Assembly (NCBI GenBank): GCA_964247675.1
Contig: CAXTVW010000002.1
Location: 1 to 64,000, forward strand
Length of the DNA: 64,000 nucleotides
Origin: BOG-908 sp964247675
GTDB lineage: Bacteria; Pseudomonadota; Alphaproteobacteria; Acetobacterales; Acetobacteraceae
Reading direction: 5' to 3'
The notes beneath the pieces were generated by a model, which worked only from the letters and a program-made list of their open reading frames with translations, made no database searches and was not told the origin of the DNA. Positions 17,004 through 26,273 of the stretch are shown piece by piece (position 1 is the first letter of the stretch; each line of letters starts with the position of its first letter). The position numbers were made by a program, and so were the translations under genes.

Positions 17004-19166
17004 CTACTGAAGACGATTGTCATCAGCCTCAAGTTTTGCGGCGCTCCATGCCTCATCGCCTGCGCGATACCACATCACTTTCGAGTATCCCAGCGCGACA
17101 AGTCTTTTCGCCAGCAAATAACCGCCGTTGCCATAAACGCCATCGCCGGCGACGACGACCGGCCGGTGAGCGGCGGGCGGTGAGCGTTTCAGCACCTCGG
17201 CAGACATGATGTCCACCGGATCCCCGGACATGGCTTGTTGCGGCCGCCAGATCGCGCCGTGGATTGCGCCGGCGCCACGCGAGATATCCACGATCAGCGC
17301 GGACGCGTTTTTATAGCGCTGCCTGACCTCTTCGGTCGTAACCACCTGCGCGCCGGGAAGACTGCATGGCGTGGCATCAAAATCGCCATTTCCTGGGGCC
17401 GCATCATCCACGAGGTCGTTCGCGTTCTCGTCCGCACGGAGCGGCATGCCGGCGTGTTGAAGCGCCGCCAGGAAGGCTGCAAAGCCCGGGCCCTGTGCCT
17501 CTCCGCGGTCGAAATAGCCGGCCATTCGCCAAACCGATCGATGCGGCCAAAGACTATTGTAGGCAGAGTACGTTCGCATCGCCCTGCCATGATCGCCCGA
17601 CATTTCAAGCGCGGCGATCAGATAGAGCGAGAGGAACTCGGCCCTGCCCAGGCTCGGCAGGTTAGCGGAGCCATCCAACTCCATCCACCCGCCCCGGCGA
17701 AGCCAGTCCAAACAGGCAAGCGGGTGCGAGAGCATCAGGCTGGTTTCCGCCATACGATCGTACCATTTCGTAATCCGCGGGTTCAGGGGATCGAGATCCA
17801 TTGCCTGTTGCAACAGCGCAGACGCCGCCTCCGGCTTGCCGGCTGCCAGGGCGCAGTCCGCTTCTCCACTCCGCGCCTCCACATCGTTTGCGTCGTTCTT
17901 CAAGACGGCGTCGTAGATGGCGGAGGCACCGCTGCAATCCGATTCCGTCGCCAGCAGTCTGGCCCGCGCTTCCAGCGCGGTGGTGTTATCCGGTGCCATG
18001 GTCAGCGCCCGAGCAATCAGCTGCCGCGCGCGCACATGGTTTGCCATGGCGTCGTCGACTGCCGCCTCGGCGGCGTCGGCCTGTTCGACCAGCACGCGGC
18101 CGAGTTCGCCCAGCGCTTCCGCCGAGTCGGGCTGTCTGTCGACAGCAATTTCTAGCAGACTTCGGGCACGGGTGAGCCCGCCCGAGGAAGAATCGCCGTT
18201 CAGGACCGCTCTGGCTTCGAAGCAAAGGTCGATCGCCGTTGCGTTCGATGGAGTTTGGTTTGCCAAATGCCGCGTGGCGATCTCCACCACTTCGAACCGC
18301 AATGCGCTGGCGATGCGGCTGACAATGGCCTCCTCGGTTTGCGGCACCTGACAATCGCAGGTCAGGTCGAACCGCATCGGCCAGACCTGCTCGCCAGTGC
18401 TGATTTCGGTCAGGGCGGCATTCACCTGCGTCACCCCACCGACGAAGTTCACGCTCCCGTCTAGGCGGTAATGAACGTGCAGCGTGCGCGCCAGCTCCGC
18501 CGGCGTGACGACGCGGTCACGGAACGTCTCCGCCGTCGCCCGGCCGATCACGCGGCTGCCGGGTATGCGGCCCAGCGCGATCGTCAGATCGTCGCTGACG
18601 CCCTCCGCCAACGCCTGCTTTGGCGGGTCCGCGCTGAAACTGTGGAACGGCATGACGATGATCGAGAAACTGCCGTCGCTGGGCGCTTCCCATTGGCCTG
18701 ATCCTGACCAGGGCCAAGCCGCAACCAAGGCGGCGGCAATGCCAAGCCCGAGGCACAGGGCGGCCGCGACTGCTCTGCCGCACCTGCCTGGCACAATCGC
18801 GGCAGGACGGGCAAGCGCGTCCGGCGTCGCGGTTTCAAACGAAACAGGAACGCTGAAACGAAACCCTTGGTTTGGTACCGTCACGATGAGGGCTTCGGCC
18901 GGTCCGCCACCTTGCAGCGTTTTGCGCACGGATGATATCGCTTGGGCCAAATTCCCCTCTTCCATGGCCCGGCCGCGCCAGATCGCTTGCTCGAGCTCGG
19001 ACCGCGTGACGAGCCGGCCGTGGTTCTGCACCAGATAAAGCAGCGTATCGAACAGGCGCGCGCTGAGCGCCACAGCCTTGCCGCCGCGCACAAGCGTCCG
19101 CCGCACCGGATCGAGCCGAAACGAGCCGAAACTGTAAATGCCATGCTTCTGGTGTGGCAGATCCAT
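17004..19166 (-). CDS. CadC/OmpR-type winged-helix regulator with membrane segment, TPR region and rhodanese-like end
   Basis: About 720 residues. Residues 10-107 are a winged helix of the OmpR/CadC type (FGSFRLDPVRRTLVRGGKAVALS... TVPNQGFRFSVPV). One membrane helix spans about 131-152. Then comes a domain beginning FSIIVMPFHSFSADPPKQALAEGVSDDL, as in adenylate cyclase/TolB-like regulators, followed by TPR-type helices around 340-560. The last ~110 residues resemble a rhodanese (ALIVDISRG ... PVVVAGDGVYGNGGYLLAKRLVALGYSKVMWYRAG), but the active-site Cys is absent (VAGDGVYG). The ATG at 19166 is chosen because the winged helix follows at once. It would be a membrane-bound transcription regulator sensing through its periplasmic part; targets unknown. 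Confidence 0.8.
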   Translation of the reverse strand: MDLPHQKHGIYSFGSFRLDPVRRTLVRGGKAVALSARLFDTLLYLVQNHGRLVTRSELEQAIWRGRAMEEGNLAQAISSVRKTLQGGGPAEALIVTVPNQGFRFSVPVSFETATPDALARPAAIVPGRCGRAVAAALCLGLGIAAALVAAWPWSGSGQWEAPSDGSFSIIVMPFHSFSADPPKQALAEGVSDDLTIALGRIPGSRVIGRATAETFRDRVVTPAELARTLHVHYRLDGSVNFVGGVTQVNAALTEISTGEQVWPMRFDLTCDCQVPQTEEAIVSRIASALRFEVVEIATRHLANQTPSNATAIDLCFEARAVLNGDSSSGGLTRARSLLEIAVDRQPDSAEALGELGRVLVEQADAAEAAVDDAMANHVRARQLIARALTMAPDNTTALEARARLLATESDCSGASAIYDAVLKNDANDVEARSGEADCALAAGKPEAASALLQQAMDLDPLNPRITKWYDRMAETSLMLSHPLACLDWLRRGGWMELDGSANLPSLGRAEFLSLYLIAALEMSGDHGRAMRTYSAYNSLWPHRSVWRMAGYFDRGEAQGPGFAAFLAALQHAGMPLRADENANDLVDDAAPGNGDFDATPCSLPGAQVVTTEEVRQRYKNASALIVDISRGAGAIHGAIWRPQQAMSGDPVDIMSAEVLKRSPPAAHRPVVVAGDGVYGNGGYLLAKRLVALGYSKVMWYRAGDEAWSAAKLEADDNRLQ

Positions 19167-19424
19167 GTTCAGCCGCCAAACACGTTGTGCCGGCAGGATA
19201 GCCGATCTTGGGATCCCAAGCCAGCTTTGACTACCGTAAGTAAACACCTCAAAACTACCATAAAAATATGTCAAAAGTCAATTTTCAGGTTTTTTAAGGC
19301 AAATTCGTTTGAGGCCCCGGCCGTCGTGCTGCTCATCCTTCGCTGCGGCCCAACGATGTGCCGCCGCCTCCGGAGAAGCCGGAGACGCAACACGCCCTAG
19401 ACAAGGGCTATGGAGAACTCGAAC

Positions 19425-19823
19425 ATGTTCAGTGTAATCAAGCGCGTCGCCTTGGTCGGCGCTGCCACAACGCTATCGTTCAGCACGGCAACATTTGCCG
19501 CTACTCTGGCCGGCGGCCCGATCGGCGGAAATTCCACCCAAGCCTCTGCCAACTGCTACGTCCTCAACACTGGGGCATCGTCTGTTGGGTTCAGCAGCTA
19601 CTACGTCCTCGGCCAGTTCGGTTCGACGCCGGCTTTGACCTACAACACATGTGGCAGCAGCATCGCGCCTTATTCCAGCTGCGGACTGGCAGCCAACATC
19701 CAGAACAACCAGGCGTATTCCTGCGTGTTCAACACGACTTCCAGCACAGCGGCGTTGCGCGGCTCAGTGGCGATCGTCGGCAGCAACAATGCCGGCATTC
19801 TGCAATCCAACCCGCTTCGTTGA
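19425..19823 (+). CDS. Small secreted protein with four cysteines
   Basis: 132 residues from the ATG at 19425, preferred over the ATG 15 bases upstream because GGAG then lies nine bases before it. A signal peptide (FSVIKRVALVGAATTLSFSTATFA) ends in a good AXA-type site. The mature part is small, rich in Ser, Asn, Gly and Ala, with four Cys (ANCYV, NTCGS, SSCGL, YSCVF) that could form two disulfides, and NIQNNQAYSC/GSVAIVGSNN strand-like segments. No family recognised; likely a periplasmic or surface protein. It is divergent from the CadC-type regulator, a possible target of it. Confidence 0.65.
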   Translation: MFSVIKRVALVGAATTLSFSTATFAATLAGGPIGGNSTQASANCYVLNTGASSVGFSSYYVLGQFGSTPALTYNTCGSSIAPYSSCGLAANIQNNQAYSCVFNTTSSTAALRGSVAIVGSNNAGILQSNPLR

Positions 19824-20057
19824 CGGGAACAACGGGCCAGCAGCCGGGGCGGGTAATCCACCGCGCTGATAGCAGAATTCCAGGGGAGAAATCCCCTGGA
19901 AGGTGTTCGTTCTCCCGATGCGCGTAGCTAGAGACGCCAACGCTCGCCGGCTTTGCTGTCTCGCGTCCGCACGTCAACGCCGCCAGGCAACACGCGATCT
20001 CCGCTTTCGGCAGGCAGGGGCAGCCTAATGCGTGCTTTGGATGAACAAAGGTTTTCC

Positions 20058-20628
20058 TTAGTTGGCGAGCTCCTCGATAGTCAGCCCCAGCAACTTGCGC
20101 ATGCGGTTCAGGCGACGCAGGTCGCGATGGTAGCCGACAAAGGTGTCCCGACTTGACGGCGAATAGTCCAGCGTGAGCGCCACGATGCCCGGCGTCATGA
20201 CGCCGAGCGGGCGCGGCAGCACGGCCAGGCCTGCACCTCCGGCACAAAGCTGGGCCTGCACCTGATGGTTGTTGCTGCGGCAGGTGACAACGGTGTTCGG
20301 CAGAACCCGCTTGATCCAGACCGCGCCGGGCATACCGGCGAAGGCGGTGTCCATTGTGATCATCTTCAGTCCGGCTCCGTCGCCGGGCTGCACCGCCGCT
20401 ACGGTTCCTGCCGGGGCGTAAAGCGCGTAGGCGATGTGCACAGGCGACGGGATATGACCTTCGGCTCGTCGAACGGCCGGATGCGAAACACCAGGTCCGC
20501 CTCGCGCCGCGGCAGGCTGTAGGCTGGCGCCAGTCTTGGCTGAGTTCAGCCGCCGCCATCCCCGGGTCTGCCTGGAGTTGCTGACGGATGCGCGCCCCTT
20601 CAGCCGCCTGATGTTCGTGGTGGCCTAG
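20058..20628 (-). pseudogene. LysR-family regulator, truncated and frameshifted
   Basis: Reading leftward, SLPRREADLVFRIRPFDEPKVISRR is followed, after a frameshift near 20440, by VHIAYALYAPAGTVAAV and the effector-domain back half ending LDYSPSSRDTFVGYHRDLRRLNRMRKLLGLTIEELAN. These are parts of a LysR effector domain. The DNA-binding domain is absent: homology stops at about 20628, precisely where an ISL3-end sequence begins. An IS event therefore probably cut the gene. Confidence 0.75.
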
Positions 20629-20710
20629 CCCCCTCCAGCCATGCAGTTGCGCCTAGCCGCGTGCACCGAGTTTGAGTCAGAGCCAATTTTCCACGCTGTT
20701 CCACACTCTA
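20629..20710 (-). repeat. Solitary ISL3-type end, inverted copy of 28801-28884
   Basis: 82 bases match the left end of the ISL3 element at 28.8 kb in opposite orientation, with three differences. The match covers the terminal inverted repeat (ggctctgactcaaactcgg) plus about 27 bases outside it and about 30 inside. No transposase follows; LysR pseudogene sequence follows instead. It marks one side of the FkbH cassette. Confidence 0.8.
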
Positions 20711-20738
20711 ATGCGGCGTCGGTGATCCTACGATCACG

Positions 20739-21356
20739 TCAGACGGTTTCGGACTGCGTTCCAGCCAAGCCCTGGGCCGCCGTATAGGCCTCAATCGAGC
20801 GAGCATCAATCATACGGTCCGACGTTTGTTCCGAGTGCTTCGCTTCGCCGTGGATCAACTCGATCAGCCCAATCTGATCTATGCTGTGGAATGACACTAA
20901 CGCTCCTCCGAAGAGCACAGCTGGTCGCGTTTCTCCGACGGCTACCACGTCGAGACCGGCATTCTCGAAGGCGGCAAGCGAAAGCTCGGCATTCGCGGTA
21001 ACGAAGCAGAGATGGTAGATCATATGACCCCGCTGAATGAGCCTATGTATCGGAGACGGAACGCTTCCTGGCCATATGACTTCTACGTCCGGCATGACTG
21101 AATGATGGCGGATGGCGAGATTGACCCCCTGCAAAGGGTCGAACACGCTGGCGCCGCCAGTGTAGCCCAGTCCTGAGAGGAATCGGAACGCAGCGCCCGG
21201 CTCCGGCACTAGAAGGCCGAAGTGATGAAAGCTGAGCCCGAAGGCGTCAGTGGTAATTACGGAGGGGACGATCAATTTCCAAACAATCGGTGAAGATTGG
21301 TATTCAACAGCGCGGAGACGTCCAGCCGGACGCCCCAGAAGGCGCGGCCAAGCCAA
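20739..21356 (-). CDS. VOC-superfamily (glyoxalase / methylmalonyl-CoA epimerase-like) protein
   Basis: Up to 205 residues; the recognisable domain starts around GLSFHHFGLLVPEPGAAFRFLSGLGYTGG, a classical VOC opening with a metal-type His pair, continues with YHLCFVTANAELSLAAFENAGL and ends FHSIDQIGLIELIHGE, carrying the final Glu. His/His/Glu metal ligands are thus plausible. The exact start is unclear: no good ribosome site was seen for the ATG at 21356 and the first ~35 residues are not family-like. VOC proteins of this type often accompany FkbH and acyl carrier genes; here it is transcribed divergently from them, 119 bases apart. Confidence 0.7.
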   Translation of the reverse strand: MAWPRLLGRPAGRLRAVEYQSSPIVWKLIVPSVITTDAFGLSFHHFGLLVPEPGAAFRFLSGLGYTGGASVFDPLQGVNLAIRHHSVMPDVEVIWPGSVPSPIHRLIQRGHMIYHLCFVTANAELSLAAFENAGLDVVAVGETRPAVLFGGALVSFHSIDQIGLIELIHGEAKHSEQTSDRMIDARSIEAYTAAQGLAGTQSETV

Positions 21357-21475
21357 AAGCCTAACACAGGGTTTGCTGGAGTTCAGGGCGGAGCGATACC
21401 AAGCGAACTAGTTACATCGCATCATATGAGCGGCTACGCCCGGGGGTAAACGGTGCGGAGGGCGGAGGGCGGATA

Positions 21476-21718
21476 GTGGACGAAGTTTACCCCAGGCTCC
21501 AGGTTATCTTTCGCGACATATTCGACGATGAAACCATCGTGGTCTCGCCCGAACTCACGGCAGATGACGTGGCGGAGTGGGATAGCCTAAGTCACCTGCG
21601 ATTGATCCTGGCGGTTCAGAAAGAGTTCCGGTCCAAGTTCTCAGCGGCCGAGATCGGTGAACTGAAAAAGGTGGACGATCTGGCCTCGCTGATAAGATCC
21701 AAAGCGGCTACAGCGTAA
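21476..21718 (+). CDS. Acyl carrier protein
   Basis: An 80-residue acidic helical protein with the phosphopantetheine attachment motif EWDSLSHL, Ser37 being the modified residue. This variant, with Trp before D-S-L, is typical of carriers working with FkbH proteins rather than of fatty-acid AcpP (D-S-L-D). GTG start with GGAGG upstream. Its TAA overlaps the ATG of fkbH (TAATG), giving coupled translation. It would carry a thioester-bound acyl unit made by the FkbH partner. Confidence 0.9.
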   Translation: MDEVYPRLQVIFRDIFDDETIVVSPELTADDVAEWDSLSHLRLILAVQKEFRSKFSAAEIGELKKVDDLASLIRSKAATA

Positions 21719-23631
21719 TGGCTTCGATTTACGCGGACCTTGCATGGTTGCCGCCATCTCCGGATGACTTCAATGCACGCTGTCGTGGGTTGGCCACCCA
21801 CGAGGAGCCCGGACGCGCTGCTCTCGCGCTAGCGGGTTACGCCTTGGACGAGAACAAAGCAGCGCGGCTCGGGAGAGCCCTGACTGCTGCCGCTACTGCT
21901 GGCGCGTCAATGGCCCCGCTGCGGCCCTTCCGGCTGGGGCTCATCGGCAATGGCACACTGGAGTTGCTTTCGCCAGTGCTGGTCGCGGCCGCGGCACGGC
22001 ACGGTCTCGCCTTGCAGATGACGCTGGCGCCATACGGTCAAATCGCACAAGCGGCTCTCGATCCTGAAAGCCCGATCCATGCCTGCCGGCCGGAGGCCGT
22101 GCTGTTCGCCATAGACTATCGTGGTCTGGAGCTCGGTTCAGGATACGGCGACGCAGGGGCGGAGCGAGACGCTGTGGCAGCGGCGGTCGCGCACCTGGCA
22201 GCGTTGCGCCAGGCCGTGAGGCGAAATAGCAAAGCAATCTGCATCTTGCAGACGCTGGCTACGCCGCCGGAGCAGTTGTTCGGCAACTACGATGCTGTGC
22301 TTCCCGGCACGTTGCGACGCCTGACGGAGCGGTTCAATCAGGCAATTGTGGACAGCCTGGACGGAACACCCGACCTGCTTCTGGACGTGTCGTTTCTTGC
22401 ACAAACGGTAGGGCTCGGGAGATGGCACTCTCCTGAGTTGTGGAACCTTGCAAAAATTCCGTTCGCCGCGTCCTGCATGCCCTTCTACGCGGACCATGTG
22501 GCGCGACTGCTGGAGGCCACCAGCGGGCGAAGCCGGAAATGCCTGGTGTTGGATTTGGACAACACGATCTGGGGCGGCGTTGTGGGCGATGACGGGCTTG
22601 CGGGGATCCGCTTGGCCCAGGGAGATGCCTCCGGTGAGGCGCATCTTGCCGTGCAACGCCTGGCGCTTGATCTGCGAGGACGCGGCATCGTGCTAGCCGT
22701 GTGCTCCAAGAACGAGGACGAGACCGCCCGAGCTCCGTTCCGCAGCCATCCGGAGATGCTGCTGCGGGAAAGCCACTTGGCGGTCTTCCAGGCGAACTGG
22801 CAGGACAAGGCGACGAATATCGCTTCGATCGCCAAGAGTCTTGCCCTTAGTCTCGATGCGGTGGTGTTCCTTGACGACAATCCAGCGGAGCGCGCGCTGG
22901 TTAGGACCTTTCTTCCGGAAGTGGCCGTTCCGGAACTTCCGGACGATCCCGCGCTGTATGCGCGCACTCTGGCAGCAGCGGGCTATTTCGAGTCAGTCGG
23001 CATATCGCCGGAGGACCGCGCGCGTGCCGAGATGTATCAATCGAATGCGCGCAGGGTGGCGTTGCAAAAAGAGGTGGGAGACCTGGACCTATGGCTCACC
23101 TCCTTGCAGATGGAGATTACGTTCGGTCCGTTCGACCCGGTCGGTCGGTCACGTATCGTGCAACTGATCAACAAGTCGAACCAGTTCAACCTGACCACGC
23201 GCCGCTATAGCGAGCTTGACGCTGCCCAGATGGAGCGTGACCCGGACATCTTCACGTTGCAGGTTCGTCTCACCGATGTGCTAGGAGACAACGGAATGAT
23301 ATCGGTCGTAATCTGCCGTGTCGAGCACGCCGCAAGCTGGTGCATCGACACGTGGCTGATGAGTTGCCGCGTGCTTGGGCGCCGCGTTGAGCAGATCGTG
23401 CTACATGAGATACTCGAGCAGGCCCGGGCCGCTGGGGTGACGACACTCACCGGCATCTATCGTCCGAGCCCGCGGAATGGAATGGTCAGAGACCACTACG
23501 GCAAGCTCGGATTTCAGCTTCGCGAAGTCCAGGAGGACGAAACAAGCATCTGGACAATGGGCACTGATTTCGTCCCCGACATACCATCCATCAGGGTGAG
23601 AAGGGTTAGCAGAGGGATGGAGCTTGTCTGA
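21718..23631 (+). CDS. FkbH-like protein (HAD-IIIC domain plus GNAT domain)
   Basis: 637 residues, standard for the long FkbH form. The N-terminal ~260 residues form the extra alpha/beta domain; residues 271-290 hold the HAD motif KCLVLDLDNTIWGG with Asp279 and Asp281; the HAD domain runs on through VFLDDNPAERALVR; from about 450 comes a GNAT-like acyltransferase domain (NKSNQFNLTTRRYS). Studied FkbH proteins take 1,3-bisphosphoglycerate, remove phosphate and load a glyceryl unit on an acyl carrier protein. Coupled to the ACP gene by overlap and to the SGNH gene by an eight-base overlap. The catalytic Asp pair is intact, so activity is likely; the exact acyl group is inferred. Confidence 0.9.
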   Translation: MASIYADLAWLPPSPDDFNARCRGLATHEEPGRAALALAGYALDENKAARLGRALTAAATAGASMAPLRPFRLGLIGNGTLELLSPVLVAAAARHGLALQMTLAPYGQIAQAALDPESPIHACRPEAVLFAIDYRGLELGSGYGDAGAERDAVAAAVAHLAALRQAVRRNSKAICILQTLATPPEQLFGNYDAVLPGTLRRLTERFNQAIVDSLDGTPDLLLDVSFLAQTVGLGRWHSPELWNLAKIPFAASCMPFYADHVARLLEATSGRSRKCLVLDLDNTIWGGVVGDDGLAGIRLAQGDASGEAHLAVQRLALDLRGRGIVLAVCSKNEDETARAPFRSHPEMLLRESHLAVFQANWQDKATNIASIAKSLALSLDAVVFLDDNPAERALVRTFLPEVAVPELPDDPALYARTLAAAGYFESVGISPEDRARAEMYQSNARRVALQKEVGDLDLWLTSLQMEITFGPFDPVGRSRIVQLINKSNQFNLTTRRYSELDAAQMERDPDIFTLQVRLTDVLGDNGMISVVICRVEHAASWCIDTWLMSCRVLGRRVEQIVLHEILEQARAAGVTTLTGIYRPSPRNGMVRDHYGKLGFQLREVQEDETSIWTMGTDFVPDIPSIRVRRVSRGMELV

Positions 23632-24811
23632 CAAAGCCGCCAGAAGAAAGCTCTCCTTGACAGGAGGATTGCCGCGGCAGGACTTGTGGCTGCTTCCGCT
23701 CATCGTTTTCGGAACGATCGTCGGCATGATGAGCATCGCCGAGATCACGGCTCGGATCACGATGCCGGAGCAACTCGCCAACTCCTGTAAAATAGCCGAT
23801 CCAGCGCTAGGATTTCGCTACCGGCCGAACTGCACTGCTGAGATGAAGGCTGCGGAAGGCCCCTCCTATACCAACACCTACAATGAGTGCGGATATCGCT
23901 CCAAAAGTTCATGTGGCCCGCTGCCCGTCGGGACGCGCAGGATTGCGATAATCGGCTCATCTCTGGGCGAAGGCCATCTTGTTCCTTACGGGGACACAGT
24001 CGCCGCGCGGCTCAGCGACGATCTCACCAGGCTTTGCGGTCTCCCTGTGGAGCAGCAGAACCTCGCCGCGCGCGGATATACCGGACGCCGTATCGTATTA
24101 CGTCTGCAAGAGGCCCTGAAGCTGAAGCCTGCGTCGGTGCTGATGCTTGCCTTGCCCTATGATGTGGAGCTTCAACTCGACGACGCGACGTTGCCGATCA
24201 CCGGGGGAGTGACGGCCCGCGCTGCCACCAGCGCTGCGGCTGCCCCTACGCTGGCCGGAAGCGTTGGCCTGTTTGTAAAGCAGAACAGCAGGGCCCTGAC
24301 GCTAGCGCAATCGGTCATGTTCAATGACGCGTCGACCTACCTGTCCCTGTTCCTCCGCTACGGCGACAAGGCCGATTTCCTTCGTCAGCCTTTCACGCCG
24401 GCTTGGATCGAGCGGCTTCGCCGCTTCAGCCTGCTGGTGGGCCAGCTCGCAAGCTTGGCGCATGAAGCCGGTGTTCCGCTCACGCTGGTTTTCGTGCCGC
24501 AGCAGGGGCAGCTGACGATTGAGCGGCGAGCTGTAGCCCATGCCGCTCCGGGCGGCAGCGTTGATCCTTGGGCGCTGTCGAAAGCATTGGGCGCCATCGC
24601 TACGGCACAGGGCATCGACTTTGTGGATACATCCAAAGCCCTTGCCTCATACCCGGCTCCGCAGCTGCTCTACTATCCTGTCGACGGACACCCCACAGGA
24701 ACAGGTCAGCGAGTCGTGGAGGAGGCAATCCGCGCTCACTACCTGACCAAGGGTGAACCGTTTTACGCGTGCTCCACCGCCGCGTCTCGCCAGACGGCTT
24801 CAAGCAAATGA
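23624..24811 (+). CDS. Membrane-anchored SGNH/GDSL-type hydrolase or acyltransferase
   Basis: 395 residues starting TTG, overlapping fkbH by eight bases with GGGATGGAG upstream. One N-terminal membrane segment (LWLLPLIVFGTIVGMMSIAEI, residues 21-41) puts the rest in the periplasm. The SGNH block I motif appears as IIGSSLGEGH with Ser112/113 as the nucleophile region, and the C-terminal catalytic Asp-x-His is YYPVDGHPTG (Asp354, His356). Such proteins often act with MBOAT proteins in O-acylation of exported polysaccharides (AlgX/AlgJ-like roles). Placed between fkbH and the MBOAT gene, it is likely to move or edit the acyl group on a glycan. Confidence 0.75.
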   Translation: MSDKAARRKLSLTGGLPRQDLWLLPLIVFGTIVGMMSIAEITARITMPEQLANSCKIADPALGFRYRPNCTAEMKAAEGPSYTNTYNECGYRSKSSCGPLPVGTRRIAIIGSSLGEGHLVPYGDTVAARLSDDLTRLCGLPVEQQNLAARGYTGRRIVLRLQEALKLKPASVLMLALPYDVELQLDDATLPITGGVTARAATSAAAAPTLAGSVGLFVKQNSRALTLAQSVMFNDASTYLSLFLRYGDKADFLRQPFTPAWIERLRRFSLLVGQLASLAHEAGVPLTLVFVPQQGQLTIERRAVAHAAPGGSVDPWALSKALGAIATAQGIDFVDTSKALASYPAPQLLYYPVDGHPTGTGQRVVEEAIRAHYLTKGEPFYACSTAASRQTASSK

Positions 24812-26232
24812 CCATCCCGTCCCCGCTATTCTTCCTCTACGTGGCTGTCTTTGCGGTTCTGTTCCAGCTTGCGGGTTCGCTCCGGTGGCGGCGGATGATC
24901 ATGCTCGTGGCAAACTGCATCTTGCTCGCCAGTTTTGCAGGGGATTTCCGGAGCTTACTCCCGCTTGGGGTGTTCGTGCTGCTCGGCTTCGCCGCTCAAC
25001 GGGTTCTCGTTGCCCGCCTTTTTGCCCTTCCGGCGCTGATTACAGTGACGATCCTCGCCTTCGCATGGCTGAAGCACTACACGTTCATTCCGCCGCAGCT
25101 CTTTCTGCCGTTTCCATACGTGGCCGTCGGTCTCTCCTACATCTTCTTTCGCGTGTTGCACGTTCTCATAGACCGATATCAGAACTCGTTGGAGCGGCCT
25201 GTTGGCCTGCTCTCGTACCTGAATTACGTCCTGAACTTCCCGACACTCGTCTCTGGACCGATACAACGGTACCGCGATTATGAAATGACCGAGCAGCAGC
25301 CTACCCCGCTCGACCTCATCCTGGCTGGAAAGGCGCTGGAGCGCATCCTGGTAGGTACGTTCAAAGTAGAGGTCGTATCGGCCCTGCTCATCTTCTGGCA
25401 GCATCAGGAGATGGCCGTACTTCCCTCGGAGTCTAGCTGGATGGCTCTGGCGTCAGGCGTGAAAATCATAGGCCTGTACCCGCTCTATCTGTATTTCAAT
25501 TTTTCCGGTTATGTGGACGTAGTGATAGGCGCTGCGTCGTTTTTCGGGATGGTCTTGCCGGAGAACTTCGACAGACCTTTCCTTGCCGAGAACGTGCTCA
25601 CCTTTTGGAACAGGTGGCACATGACGCTCTCCGGCTGGTTGAAGACTTACGTTTTCAACCCTCTCACGCTGGTAGGCATGTCAAAAGTGACTGCGCCGGG
25701 GCTAATACCCTACGTGTCGGTCGGGGCCTTCTTCGTGACGTTTTTTTTGGTGGGAGTTTGGCACGGCCAGACAGCCTCGTTTATTATATTTGGGTTGTTA
25801 ACAGGTGGAGGTGTCGCATCCAACAAGCTGTGGCAGGTCGCGATGCAGAGGCGTCTCGGCCGCGCCGGGTATCGCAGCTTGGCAAGCAATCCGATTTATC
25901 GTGCTTGCAGCAGGGGGATGAACTTTTCCTGGTTTGCATTCACCTTGCTTTGGTTCTGGTCTACATCGGCCGACATACTTTCATTGTACAACGACTCGGG
26001 TTCAACATTAGTTGTTGGTATTTGGATTGTTATTTTGGCCTTAGCCACGGCGGTGCTTGCCATACTGGAGTCACTGAGCAATCCGATGTCGGATCGAGGC
26101 CGTTGGGGGGCTCAGCTGCTCCGCTCGAGATACTTTCGAACGGCAACGGTAACCGCGCTGGCATTTACAACAGCTGTCACGTTCACTCTGCTGCAGTCGG
26201 CGCCGCCTGATATAGTGTACAAAGCCTTTTAG
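24808..26232 (+). CDS. MBOAT-family membrane O-acyltransferase
   Basis: 474 residues from the ATG at 24808, which overlaps the SGNH stop (ATGA). About ten membrane helices. The MBOAT motifs are present: FWNRWHMTLSGWLKTYVFNPL with the conserved W-x-x-W-H, and FFLVGVWHGQTASFIIFGLL with the catalytic His. The family (AlgI, DltB, PatA) moves acyl groups from a cytoplasmic donor across the membrane to a periplasmic acceptor. With its own ACP and FkbH upstream, the donor may be a glyceryl- or related hydroxyacyl-ACP, comparable to DltC/DltB. Acceptor unknown; the adjacent O-antigen ligase-like gene suggests a surface glycan. Confidence 0.88.
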   Translation: MTIPSPLFFLYVAVFAVLFQLAGSLRWRRMIMLVANCILLASFAGDFRSLLPLGVFVLLGFAAQRVLVARLFALPALITVTILAFAWLKHYTFIPPQLFLPFPYVAVGLSYIFFRVLHVLIDRYQNSLERPVGLLSYLNYVLNFPTLVSGPIQRYRDYEMTEQQPTPLDLILAGKALERILVGTFKVEVVSALLIFWQHQEMAVLPSESSWMALASGVKIIGLYPLYLYFNFSGYVDVVIGAASFFGMVLPENFDRPFLAENVLTFWNRWHMTLSGWLKTYVFNPLTLVGMSKVTAPGLIPYVSVGAFFVTFFLVGVWHGQTASFIIFGLLTGGGVASNKLWQVAMQRRLGRAGYRSLASNPIYRACSRGMNFSWFAFTLLWFWSTSADILSLYNDSGSTLVVGIWIVILALATAVLAILESLSNPMSDRGRWGAQLLRSRYFRTATVTALAFTTAVTFTLLQSAPPDIVYKAF

Positions 26233-26273
26233 AGCGGTTAGCACATCCGGTTCGGGTCCGCCCGCCAGGCGCG

